Shown piece after piece: positions 34,256 to 44,700 of a stretch of DNA of 64,000 bases. Location: NCBI GenBank assembly GCA_963565915.1, contig OY751490.1, forward strand, positions 3,348,001-3,412,000. The letters are read 5' to 3'. Made by a program: the position numbers and the translations under genes. The notes beneath the pieces are model-generated. The model made no database searches. It saw only the letters and a program-made list of their open reading frames with translations, and was not told the origin of the DNA. Origin of the DNA: Entoloma clypeatum (taxonomy: Eukaryota; Basidiomycota; Agaricomycetes; Agaricales; Entolomataceae). Positions within the stretch are counted from its first letter, which is position 1; every line of letters starts with the position of its first letter.

Positions 34256-35490
34256 AGCCCACACCACTCAGAACTCCTGTGCAACAGCAGCCGTGGCAGA
34301 AACTTCAAATCTGCAGGACACCAGGGCGCCATTTCCAAGAGTTTCCAGCAGAAGAATCTGCACCCAAACCTGATCCCATATCTCCAACACCTCATCTCCG
34401 AACACCTCAGACACAGGGACCTCTGGTTCCTGAAGGATCCCATCATTCACACAAATCTCCGACATCTTCTATCAATGACTTTGCAGACAACAATCCTTTC
34501 TGTCACGAGCAAACTCCAAACCTGGCTGAAGCAATTATGCTTATGATGCAGGAGCTCTGACATAGAGAGACTCCAAAAACTCCGAAAAAAGTTGAAGGAA
34601 CCCAACACATTTGACGGCTCTGACTCTCAGAAACTCACCAGTTTCCTCACATAATGCACCCTGTATTTCCAAAGCAACCCCACTTTTGACAACAATGATA
34701 ACAAAGTCAGTTTTGCTCTGTTGTACCTCTGAGGAACCACGCTCAAATGGTTTGAGCCCACCCTCTTGGGAGAATCCAGGACGACTGGTCTGCCTTTGTG
34801 CATATCCTCCGATCTGAGTTTGGACCAATTGATCTGACCAGAGAAGCAGATGACAGCCTGGATCACCTTTGGATGTGTGATGATTAGAAGATCCTATGTT
34901 ACAATGTGGACTTCAAATGTCTCTCTGCTTGCACGCAGTGGGATGATGGCACACTCCGATATTGGTACTATACCGGTTTAGCGGAACATATCAAAGATGT
35001 TTGAGAGACCTACCCCAAACCTAAGACTCTGGCCGAGTTAAAGATAATGGCCCATAACATTGATGCTTGCTACTGGGAACATCAACATGAGAAATTGTGC
35101 TCCTCCAACAAATCCACTCCAAAGTCTGACAAATTCAACAAATCTGACAAGAAACAGACCCCCACTTCATCATCTTCCAACAACAACTCCTCATCATCTA
35201 AACCAAACCAGCAGCAACAAAAATCATCATCCACCCCTCTGAAATCTGCCCTCTCCAACAAACTTGGCAATGATGGGAAATTAACTCCCCAAGAATGCCA
35301 ACAACAATTTGACAATAACTTATGCATGTTTTGCGGCAGCATTGGTCATTGGGCTTCTGACCAAAGAAGTTGTCTTCCAGCGCCAAAGCAAAGGCCCACA
35401 TGGCCCAAGCTGAGGACAAATTGGAGAAGACAACTCAGTCAAAAAAATAGTAAGCAGTCCTCAGATTCCAGCATGTACTGGGGATTGCAT
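34256..35490 (+). pseudogene. gag: gag pseudogene of old element gypsy-3
   Basis: In shifting plus-strand frames one reads NLAEAIMLMMQEL, FVHILRSEFGPIDLTREADD, YTGLAEHIKDV, DACYWEHQHEKLCSSNKSTP and a zinc knuckle CMFCGSIGHWASDQRSC with lengthened spacing. All match the gag of gypsy-1 and gypsy-2. Several stops are TGA where the relatives have Arg (after ELL, and in Y-L-R-G-T). The end still shows TCAAAAAAATAG, the same slippery heptamer and stop. It is separated from its pol (49380-50345) by the nested gypsy-2 and a solo LTR. Confidence 0.88.
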
Positions 35491-35563
35491 TGACTCCTTT
35501 CGTGCACCCTTGGAAACCCTCTGACTCAATGCATCTGCTTTCTCAAATCTGAACCTCTATATA

Positions 35564-36285
35564 TGTTATATCCGTCTCCGAATCTCCGATCCACTCCGAT
35601 CGTCCTCCGACTTTCCGGACTTTCCGGACATCCGTTACCTCCGCATCTCCGCACGTTGCCATCGTGCATTTCATATTCATAACTCCATGCCTTTATGCAT
35701 TTCATATTCATATTCCCGTTTACTTATGCATCGCCTTTTCCGCATGGTCCGTTGACCGACATCTCCGATGTTCGTTACAGTCACTGGCAACTTACGCCAC
35801 AACTCCGGACCTACTCCGACCATCTCCGTAAAGTAATCTCATTTAGATATTTAAGCTTGTACCATACCTGTAGTTCCTCAGTTCGAATATCAACAAAGTT
35901 CACTCCTCTACTCCCCGTTCATGCCAGAGATCCTCGCCATGGTACAATACGCCGACAACATCCTCATCTACTGCTCTTCCTCCATCGTTACCCTTCGACG
36001 AGCTCAGTACTGTGTCTGAGTCACAACTCCGACGTCGTCCGACCATTTCCACGTCAACGTGTCTCTCACCGAGATCTTTCCGAGGACCTCCGCATCTCCG
36101 ACCTCTCCTCCGACCTCCTGAAATTGGGACACCTTATCCAACAAACGGCGGCGCAACACATACGTTGAAGCCACGTCCCTCCGCTTCGTTGTTCCTCCGC
36201 ATTTCCGGAGTTCTGCTCCGGTCTCAGTCCTACATCTGACCTCCGACGGACTCCGACGAAGCTCCGACTTTTCACCTACTTAACA
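35564..36285 (+). repeat. 5' LTR of gypsy-2 (722 bp)
   Basis: It is rich in TCCGA/CTCCG words (the same CpG-containing word bias runs through the whole element). A TATA-like GATATTTAA (35846-35854) lies about 33 bp before CTCAGTTCGAATATC, whose A at 35880 is the likely RNA start. The conserved 24-bp block is at 36150-36173. Confidence 0.95.
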
Positions 36286-36287
36286 GT

Positions 36288-36298
36288 ATATTCAAACT
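36288..36298 (+). promoter_or_regulatory. Self-priming primer-binding site (gypsy-2)
   Basis: Two bases after the 5' LTR the sequence is ATATTCAAACT. It is complementary to the predicted RNA start AGTTCGAATAT (35880-35890) at 10 of 11 positions. The single mismatch is what a CpG to CpA change in the primer site would give. No tRNA-type TGG follows the LTR. Confidence 0.65.
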
Positions 36299-36325
36299 CA
36301 AACCGTTTTTGGATTCCTGCTAGTC

Positions 36326-37483
36326 ATGGCACTCCGAAACACCAAGACAGCAAAAGCCGCAGAAGCTGGCACTTCTAGGCAACAGGTTCTACAAAATGTC
36401 GAACAACGTTTAACAGAACTATCCCCCGTAACTCCCACTACTCCGACACCTCCGGGTTTTCAGCCCATCACACCTCTGCATAATATTCCGATCCCCACTT
36501 CCCCCATAGAATCCACACTCCCGTCTCCTCAGAATATTTTCGGCCCACAAGCCCTTGCGGATGCTTTCCTCTTAATGACCAATGAACTCAAACGCAGCAA
36601 AGGTCACAAGCATCATAAAAAGGCTAAGGATCCGGACACCTTTGACGGTTCCGATCCCCGGAAACTGAACCAGTTCATCCTCCAATGCACATTGTTCTTC
36701 CGCGACAACTCCGAGTATGACGATGACTCTGCCAAAATCACTCTCGCCATCTCTTTCCTCCGAGGCACAGCTCTCGATTATTTCGAGCATTTCATCATCG
36801 AACCGGACCCGGATAACCCCCTGGACTGGTACGAAGATTGGTCCGCATTCCTCCGCACACTCCGCACGGAATTCGGGGTCATTGACCCCGTTGCGGATGC
36901 TGCCGACTCTCTGGACAATCTCAAAATGCGCGAAAATCAACATATTCTCAAGTATAATATCGAGTTCACACGCCTTGCTGCCAAAACGCACTGGGACAGC
37001 TCCGCCCTGCATCACCGGTACTACTCCGGGTTGGCGGAGCAGATTAAAGATGTCCTTGGGACTCAAGCAAAGCCAAGCACGTTACCAGCACTTAGGGAGC
37101 TAGCACAGACTATTGATGCTCGCCACTGGGAACGTCATCGCGAGAAGTCCCGCTCCGACAAGTCCGCATCCAAATCCGACAAATCCGAAGCTAAAACCCC
37201 CTCCGCAAACTCCGATAAAAACTCCAAAGCCAAACCACAGACACAGAACCAGGGCAAACAGTCGAAGCCTTCCTCCGCTCCCAAGTCCGACATCTCCGAC
37301 AAACTCGGAAAAGACGGAAAGCTAACTCCGGAGGAACGCAAACGCCGTTTTGACAACAACCTCTGTATGTTTTGTGGCAAAGCTGGACACGTCGCGAAAG
37401 ATTGCCTGAAGTCTTCGTCCTCCGCCTCTAAGGCTAAGGCGCGCGCTGCCCAAGCCAAGACCACGGACGAAACAAAAAATTAG
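36326..37483 (+). CDS. gag: Gag polyprotein of gypsy-2
   Basis: A 385-residue structural protein starting at the first ATG after the primer site. It has a Pro/Thr-rich N-terminal region (residues 1-75), a capsid core (DTFDGSDPRKLNQFILQCTL, FLRGTALDYFEHF, ENQHILKYNIEFTRLAAKT), a Ser/Lys-rich basic linker (residues ~275-335), and one CCHC knuckle CMFCGKAGHVAKDC near residue 350. It terminates at TAG 37481-37483, directly after a slippery heptamer. No breaks are seen. Confidence 0.95.
   Translation: MALRNTKTAKAAEAGTSRQQVLQNVEQRLTELSPVTPTTPTPPGFQPITPLHNIPIPTSPIESTLPSPQNIFGPQALADAFLLMTNELKRSKGHKHHKKAKDPDTFDGSDPRKLNQFILQCTLFFRDNSEYDDDSAKITLAISFLRGTALDYFEHFIIEPDPDNPLDWYEDWSAFLRTLRTEFGVIDPVADAADSLDNLKMRENQHILKYNIEFTRLAAKTHWDSSALHHRYYSGLAEQIKDVLGTQAKPSTLPALRELAQTIDARHWERHREKSRSDKSASKSDKSEAKTPSANSDKNSKAKPQTQNQGKQSKPSSAPKSDISDKLGKDGKLTPEERKRRFDNNLCMFCGKAGHVAKDCLKSSSSASKAKARAAQAKTTDETKN
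37474..37483 (+). promoter_or_regulatory. Putative -1 frameshift site at the gag stop (gypsy-2)
   Basis: The gag frame reads ACA AAA AAT TAG. The heptamer A AAA AAT (37474-37480) precedes the stop. A -1 slip gives AAA AAA TTA GCG, and this frame is open through to the protease and is the pol frame. The same layout occurs in gypsy-1 and in the relic gypsy-3. Confidence 0.72.
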
Positions 37484-40400
37484 CGGGCAGTCCACAGGAC
37501 TCTGTACGGCCTGAGGACTGTGTTGAACCCATCCGTACTACCGCTCTACTCAACGCTTCCGCTCTTTCCGATCCCAATTCCCTCCGTGTCCGACTTACAT
37601 CTCCGCTTATCTCCGATTCTTCTCCGATAGCCGCCCTTGTGGACTCCGGCTCTACTCATTGTTTTATTGACTCCCGTTATGCTTCATCCTATAAACTCCC
37701 TTTCACCTCCATACCTCCGATCGAACTTAAATTATTTGACGGAACGTCCAACTCCGTCATTACTCAGGCGGTTGATCTCCCTGTATACTTTTCCTCCGGT
37801 GAATATATGGCCATTACAGCCTACGTGACTCCGCTCGATTCCTCCTGTTCTATGGTTCTTGGATACAACTGGCTCACCCGCTACAATCCTATGATTGACT
37901 GGGTATTGGGCAGTATTACTTTCCGTCCACAGCTCTTGAAGGAGTCTCCGACCTTGACGTCTTCTGCCAGGTCAGCTCCGCTACCTCCGCAGACCTCTCC
38001 CGATACTCCGACCTCCGACCCCGGCACACCCGCTGCTACTCCGGACGTTGTTCCGAATATTGCATTGATAAATGCAGCCGCATTTGTGCGCGCCTGCAAA
38101 CTTCCGGGTGCCCAATCCTTCCGAATTCACCTCTCCGACCACACGATCTCCGCCCAATCCGTTTCTATGTCCGAGGAACCTCTGGACCTCTCCCATATCC
38201 CAGAGGAATATCACGATTTTGCCGATGTTTTTAGCAAGACAAAAGCAGACACCCTTGCTCCGCATCGTCCGTATGACCTCCACATCGAGTTAGAAGACGG
38301 ATCGACTCCCCCTATTGGCCCTATGTACTCCATTTCACAATCCGAACTATCTGCCCTGCGAAACTTCATAGACGAACATTTGGCCATTGGCTTCATTCGC
38401 CCCTCTCGCTCTCCGCATGGCGCTCTGGTCCTCTTTGTCCGAAAGAAGGACGGTTCCCTCCGCCTGTGCGTCGACTATCGGGGCCTGAACAAAGTTACCA
38501 AGAAGGATCGATACCCTCTTCCGCTCATCTCCGACCTCCTTTCCACTGCCGGAAAAGCGCGTGTTTATACCACTCTCGATCTCCGGCATGCATATCATCT
38601 TGTCCGCATTGCCGACGGAGATGAATGGAAAACCGCTTTCCGCACTCGTTACGGATCGTTTGAATGGCTTGTTATGCCTTTTGGACTATCCAACGCCCCT
38701 GCTGTTTTTCAGCGATTTGTGAATGACATCTTCAGTGACCTCCTCGATGTTACAGTGGTGGTCTACCTTGACGACATTCTCATTTACTCCGACGACCCCG
38801 CCAAGCACCCCGACGATGTCAAGGAAGTTCTCCGATGTCTCCGCAAGAACGGACTTTACGTCCGCTCCGACAAGTGCAAATTTTCTGTCGACACAGTCAA
38901 ATATCTTGGTTTCATCCTTTCTCCCTCCGGTCTCCGCATGTCCGAAACCAAGGTGAAGACCATTCAAGAGTGGCCTGAACCTCGGAAAGTGAAGGACGTA
39001 CAGTCTTTCCTAGGATTCGCAAATTTCTATCGGCGTTTCATCCACGGTTATTCGGACATCGTTGTTCCGCTCACCCAACTCACCCGGAAGGGTACTCCGT
39101 TCCGTTTCTCCGACTCCGCACGGAGTGCGTTCAACGAGTTGAAGCTCGCGTTTACCAAAGCACCGGTCCTCACTCATTGGATTCCTGATCGACCTATTAT
39201 CATCGAGACGGACGCCTCCGACTACGCACTTGGTGCTATTTTGTCCATCCAGACCTCCGACGAGGAGATACACCCAGTAGTGTTCCACTCCCGCACCTTC
39301 ACCGCCCCGGAACTCAACTACGACACGCACAACAAGGAGTTACTTGCTATCCATGAAGCATTCAAGGTATGGCGACATTACCTTGAAGGCTCCGCTGCTC
39401 CGATCGACGTTGTCACGGACCACAAGAACCTGGAGTATTTCGCCACTACAAAGGTTCTCACCCGCCGACAGGCCCGGTGGTCCGAGTTCCTCTCTCAGTT
39501 CAATCTCTTGATTCGCTTCCGCCCCGGACGTCTCGGTACCAAGCCGGACTCTTTGACTAGACGATGGGACGTCTATCCCAAAGAGGGGAATAGCGACTAT
39601 GCATTGGTAAACCCAAGCAACTTCCGACCAGTCTTTTCCCAAGAACAGCTGTCCGCATCTCTCCGAGCTACGGAGTTGTTCACCCCTGTTCTCCGCGCCA
39701 CAGTCATAATGGACATTGAACAGTTGCACTCCGACATCCTCCGTTCACTCCCATCCGACCCAATCTATGCCGACCATCTCAAGGAGCCCAAACCGCACTG
39801 GTCCGTAGACTCCGACGGTTTCCTCCGTCATAGTGGTCGCATTTATGTCCCCGACTCCAATAACCTCCGGCTCCGCACCCTCCGCAACAAGCACGACCAT
39901 ATTCTCTCCGGACACCCCAGACAGAACAAGACAGTTAGTCTCATTCAACGAGATTATACTTGGCCTGGTGTTCGAGACTTTGTCAAAAAGTACTGCAAAT
40001 CCTGCACCACTTGCATGTGCTCTAAACCCCAACGCCACAAGCCCTATGGTATGCTGAAGCAACTCCCAGTTCCGAACCTTCCGTGGAACTCCATATCCAT
40101 GGACTTCATCGAGACACTTCCGACCTCCGGCGGTTTTGACGCAATCCTTGTTATTGTTGACCGAATGACAAAACAAAGCATTTTTGTTCCGACTACGATC
40201 CACTGCACCTCCGAAGATCTAGCCACCTTGTTCATCCTGCATGTGTTCTCCAAGCACGGAGTACAGGAGCATGTCACCTCTGACCGAGGCCCGGAGTTCG
40301 TCTCCCGTTTTTTCCGCTCCCTCGGAAAAGCCCTCAACATGACTCTGCACTTCACCTCTGGCTACCATCCTGAAGGCGACGGTCAAACCGAACGTACCAA

Positions 40401-41029
40401 CCAGACCTTGGAACAGTACCTCCGCATTTTCTGTAACTATCAACAGGACAACTGGTCCGAACTACTTCCGCTTGCGGAGTTCGCGTACAACAATGCTCCG
40501 AGTGCTACGACCGGGATCTCGCCCTTCTTTGCCAATAAAGGTTATCATCCGAACCTCTCCGTCCATCCAGAGCGCGACCTCGCATCCGCCCGTGCCCGAC
40601 AATTCGTCGTAGACCTGGACGAGCTTCACCAAGAACTCAAATCTACAATCCTAGAAGCTCAACGACGTTATCAAGGCCCCGCGGATCTCCGGCGTGCTCC
40701 GCCCCCTCCGCTTGAAGTAGGACAGCAAGCTTTTGTGAAGGCTAAGTTTTTCCGCACTACACGACCCTCCAAAAAGCTGTCTGAAAAGTACCTTGGCCCC
40801 TTTGACATCCTTGCCAGGAATGGTACACACTCTTACACCCTCCGACTTCCGGACACCATACGCGGTGTTCACCCCGTTTTCCACATCTCCATGCTGGAGC
40901 CATCTGTTCCGAACGACATTCCGAACCGGACAGTAACTCCGCCTCCTCCGGTCGATGTTGAAGGAGAAGTGGAATACGAAATCGCCGAAATCCTTGACAC
41001 CAAACTGGATCGTCGGCGTTCTTGCAAAC
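37480..41029 (+). pseudogene. pol: Pol polyprotein of gypsy-2, main part up to the copia-A insertion
   Basis: In order: protease (VDSGSTHCF at ~37639), RT (CVDYRGLNKVTKKDRYPLP at ~38465; YLDDILIYS at ~38764), RNase H (ETDASDYALG at ~39207; HNKELLAIHEAFKVWRHYL), integrase zinc finger (HDHILSGH ... CKSCTTCMC, ~39890-40020), integrase core with D-D-E in MDFIETLP, SDRGPEFVSRF and GDGQTERTNQ, the GPF/Y module (KYLGPFDILARNG), and the first half of a chromodomain (VEYEIAEILDTKLDRRRSCK). Translation from a Gag-Pol fusion is expected, since there is no suitable ATG. At 41030 the frame runs into the copia LTR and stops at 41070. All catalytic residues I can place are present. Confidence 0.93.
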
Positions 41030-41340
41030 TGTTGAAACTTTTCCCATCACGTAGATTAGATTTAGATTAGATCACATCACGTGACCATTACATATCTTTC
41101 TTACATACTTGTTTGGTTGGTACAAACAGTAGTACGGTATATAAGACCAGGAAACTGTCAATACAAACAAGTTGTCTCTTGACTCTTAACCGCCTCCATC
41201 GCTCTTACCAGCCTCAACCGCTCTCACCAGCCTCACCCTCTCCAACCTATGTAAGTGGTCAGAACGGTATCGTAGAGTACTTCCACTGTAGCCGGTTGCT
41301 TCAGTACACTTGCGGCTAGCGCCCAGGTGGAACTTCAACA
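41030..41340 (+). repeat. 5' LTR of copia-A
   Basis: The LTR begins TGTTGAAACTTTTCCC and ends GGTGGAACTTCAACA. It contains ACGGTATATAAGACC (TATA box, near 41135), an E-box-like CACGTG near 41079, and an (AGATTAGATTTAGATTAGAT)-type stretch near the 5' end. Confidence 0.96.
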
Positions 41341-41355
41341 GGTTATGGGCCCCGG
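41341..41355 (+). promoter_or_regulatory. Primer-binding site of half-tRNA(iMet) type (copia family)
   Basis: Immediately after the LTR: GGTTATGGGCCCCGG. GGTTATGGGCCC is the reverse complement of the anticodon arm of eukaryotic initiator tRNA-Met (GGGCCCAUAACC), the internal site used by Drosophila copia and relatives, which prime from a 5' half-tRNA. The same sequence adjoins the 5' LTRs of copia-1 (7592-7606) and copia-2 (24945-24959). Confidence 0.82.
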
Positions 41356-41702
41356 ATAGCAGAGGGACTTGGGAAACGCTGGCAACAGCGAGTACCTGCC
41401 CACTCTACCCTGGCTGGCAAAGAACCGATCGAAAGATCTAGGTTCTGAGTCATACTTCTTCACATATGAACCTGGGAACGTCATTACGACAAGTACCTGT
41501 CATGAGACGTCCCTAAGGGGATTGACCTAGTACACTTCATGTGGAAACGTTGATCGCACCTTATACGTTTCTGACATATAAAGGGTTTTCCCGTGACCAC
41601 TATTCCTAAAGGGAATATGTCATAAGGAATCATTTAATTGTTTTCTTGAATCATATTCATAACACATCACTGATTGGGAACCCTTTTTTAGATCCATCTA
41701 CA

Positions 41703-44700
41703 ATGTCTACCTCTCGCTCTGCTCTTGACACCATCGCCCCCTTTGACGGCATTGACTACCAAAGCTGGGCCGAGAAAATGAAGTCCTACCTCCTCCATCA
41801 AGGAGTCTGGCGCATCGTCTCTGGCGATATCACCCGTCCCGAGATCGCCGACTTCACCACTACGGTCTCCACTCCCGGTCCCACCGCCGCTGCTCCCCCT
41901 GTGCTGACTACCACGGTCGACCAGCCCGGCTTCCGCAAGGAAGAAAAAGCCTGGATCAGGGACGACGACGTAGCTCTCGGGGCGATACGTCTAAAAATCT
42001 CTGAGGCGATCAGACGCCACATCAAAGACAGTACCTCGGCGCTTGGCGCATGGAAAACGTTGAAAGACGCCTACTCCAAGATATCCCCGGCTGTCATCTT
42101 CGGCGACTTCAAAGCCGCCGCCACCTACAAACTGTCTGGACGCAACCCCGTCCCTGAAATCGAACGCCTGGGGTCTCTCTTCGCCCGTCTCGCCGATTCG
42201 AATTTTGTCGTCCCCGATCTGATGCAGGCAATGATCTTGGCCAATGCGATTCCCGACGCCTGGTCATCACTCTCCACCGCTCTCTTCCAGGTGTACGACG
42301 CCGATGACTTCACATGGCAGGCCGTCGCCGACAGCGTCATCTCGGAATACAGGCGCAAGTATTCGGTCGGGTCTACTCGTACGTCCAATGAGCAGGCCAA
42401 GAAAATTTCTGGGACAAAGCGAAAGGGGCAGGACCCCAAATGGGAAAAGCAGCAAAAGCCGAGTACCTCACAGAACGACGCTGACGAGCAGCCTAACTCG
42501 ACCGACCATAGTACCGCTTCTGAAAAGAAGAAGGGAAAAGGACGCTGGCGCAATCAGAAGAAAAGCGCCAACACTGCGGACAACACGTCCGACCATGTGG
42601 AGGAAACGGTTGAGTTTGTTGCTCCCGCCATACACTTCCCTCCACCATCCTTCACTACCGTCACCGGGCGCGGAAAAACGATGAGTACCGCCCAGCCAGA
42701 CTCTCAGCGGATGCAGTCGCTCCTTCAGCAAATGAACCCGCCTCCATCCCAGTACACCGGGCTTCCTTCGGGCAAGCCGTCCGTGTGGAAGAAAAACGAC
42801 CATGTTCGCAAACTCGCGCGCGGCATTGGTGCTCGCCCCTCAGGGTCAAATCTTCGCATTCTGGATACGATTATCCCAGAAGAAGACGAAAGACCGTCCA
42901 AGCAGCGTCGAGTTACTCCGCCGCTGGACCAAACCCTTAGGATGATGGACATAGACCATCAAAGCGAGCGGATGGGGCCGGACCAATTCGAAGATGGGCT
43001 CATTGAACTTGACGGTTCGTCTTCTTCCTCTCCTGAATCTGACCAATTAAGGAAAGCTAATAACACCTCCTTACAGACGTGTAAAATATTAGCTAGTACT
43101 AGTGCAGAATGTATGGATCATATTGACAACGATCTATATAAAAAATATACAAAGCACTTTGCGTCATGCACACACTGTAAGGAGAAAGAACGTGCACAAT
43201 GGATCTTAGACTCCGGTGCCTCGTTACACTTTACCCATGAATTCAAGGACTTCGCATACTACAGGCCTCTTAAAGCTAAGCGATTTGTCCAAACAGCTGA
43301 AAAGGGAAAGAAACTGGAAATACTCGGAGTTGGGGCCGTTCCAGTACGGCATACCCTAAATGGGGAGATAAAAACCCACCTTCTCCGACCTGTATTCTAC
43401 ATTCCGGACATGGACACACGCCTATTGTCCCTAGGCATCTTCCTTAATCACGGTTACAAAGTAGACGGAATGCGTGGAGAAATCAACATCTCCAAAGGAC
43501 AGAACAAAATACAGTTCTCGCCTCACATTCTCGGACAAACCATTTATTGGTTAGACACTGAAATATGCTATGACCAAATCCACGCGATCTCTAGCGAAAT
43601 CACTGTCGAAACCTGGCATAAACGCCTTGGCCACCCAAATGACCAAGCGCTCAATAAGATTCCCACCAGTACCAAAGGAGTACCCAAAACGTTAGTACGT
43701 GAAAAATCACAGGAAAACTGCACGGGGTGTCTAAAAGGGAAAATGCCGAATCAATCTTATCCTAACTCGATGACAAGGGCTGTCAAACCCTTTGATTTGA
43801 TCCATTCAGATTTGAAGCAGATATCCACGGCATCGTACCATAAGTACAAATATTTCCTTACCTTTTTGGACGATTTTTCATCCCATGTCTGGGTCGTCTT
43901 GCTTAGGAAGAAGTCAGGTGCCATCACGGCGCTGAAACAATTCCTTGCGATGATCCAGAATCAATTTGCCGCTACCCCTAAAAAGTGGCGGGTTGATGGA
44001 GGTGGAGAATTTGACGAATACAAGGATGTACTTGCCGATCATGGAATTCTAATCGATGTCACGCTCCCATATCAGCACCAGCAGAATGGTAGAGCAGAAA
44101 GGATCAATCGAACACTATGGGAAAAATCTCAGGCGTTGCGCTTCGATGCATGCTTACCGCCCATGTGGTGGGAATTCTGTTTGGAACACGCAGCATTTCT
44201 CTATAACAGAACCCCCATGCAGCGTCTTGAATGGAAAACCCCTTACTTCAGGGTAACCAATGAGATCCCCGACATGTCTAGTGTCAGAGTCTTCGGATGC
44301 CAAGCATACATATATATCCCAAAAGAAAAACGCAGAAACTCCCTGGAGTCAAGATCTCGATTGATGATTTATCTCGGATCAAAACCAGGGGTCAAAGGAT
44401 ACCGCTTCATGGATCCTGAGACCAACACGATTTTCATGGGTGGGAAAGCTATCTTTGATGAAAGCAAGTACCCTAGATGCCACATCGACCCTTTGCCAGA
44501 AAACCATCCAGAAATGGAAAACCCAGAGCCGGCTGATGAGTTTGAGGATCTCATCCCTGGCAGCAACGACGACGAAAGTCACAACGAAACACCTCATGAC
44601 CCACTTCCCATTGAACAGGATCAACCTGAATCAGACAACGAATTGCCTGCCAGTGAGCCTGATGACGAACCGCGAGTACCCACTCCGGAACCCGAGCAAG

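Noticed and set aside
36143..36180. End of the gypsy-2 LTR at the GCGCAACACA motif near 36160 with a primer site right after
   Set aside because: The two LTR copies remain homologous to TAACA at 36285/48765 with equal 722-bp length and an ATATA duplication, so the LTR ends there.
42125..43046. Antisense ORFs within the copia gag (up to 146 codons), also present in copia-1
   Set aside because: They mirror the sense coding sequence, are identical only because the copies are, and have no recognisable domains.
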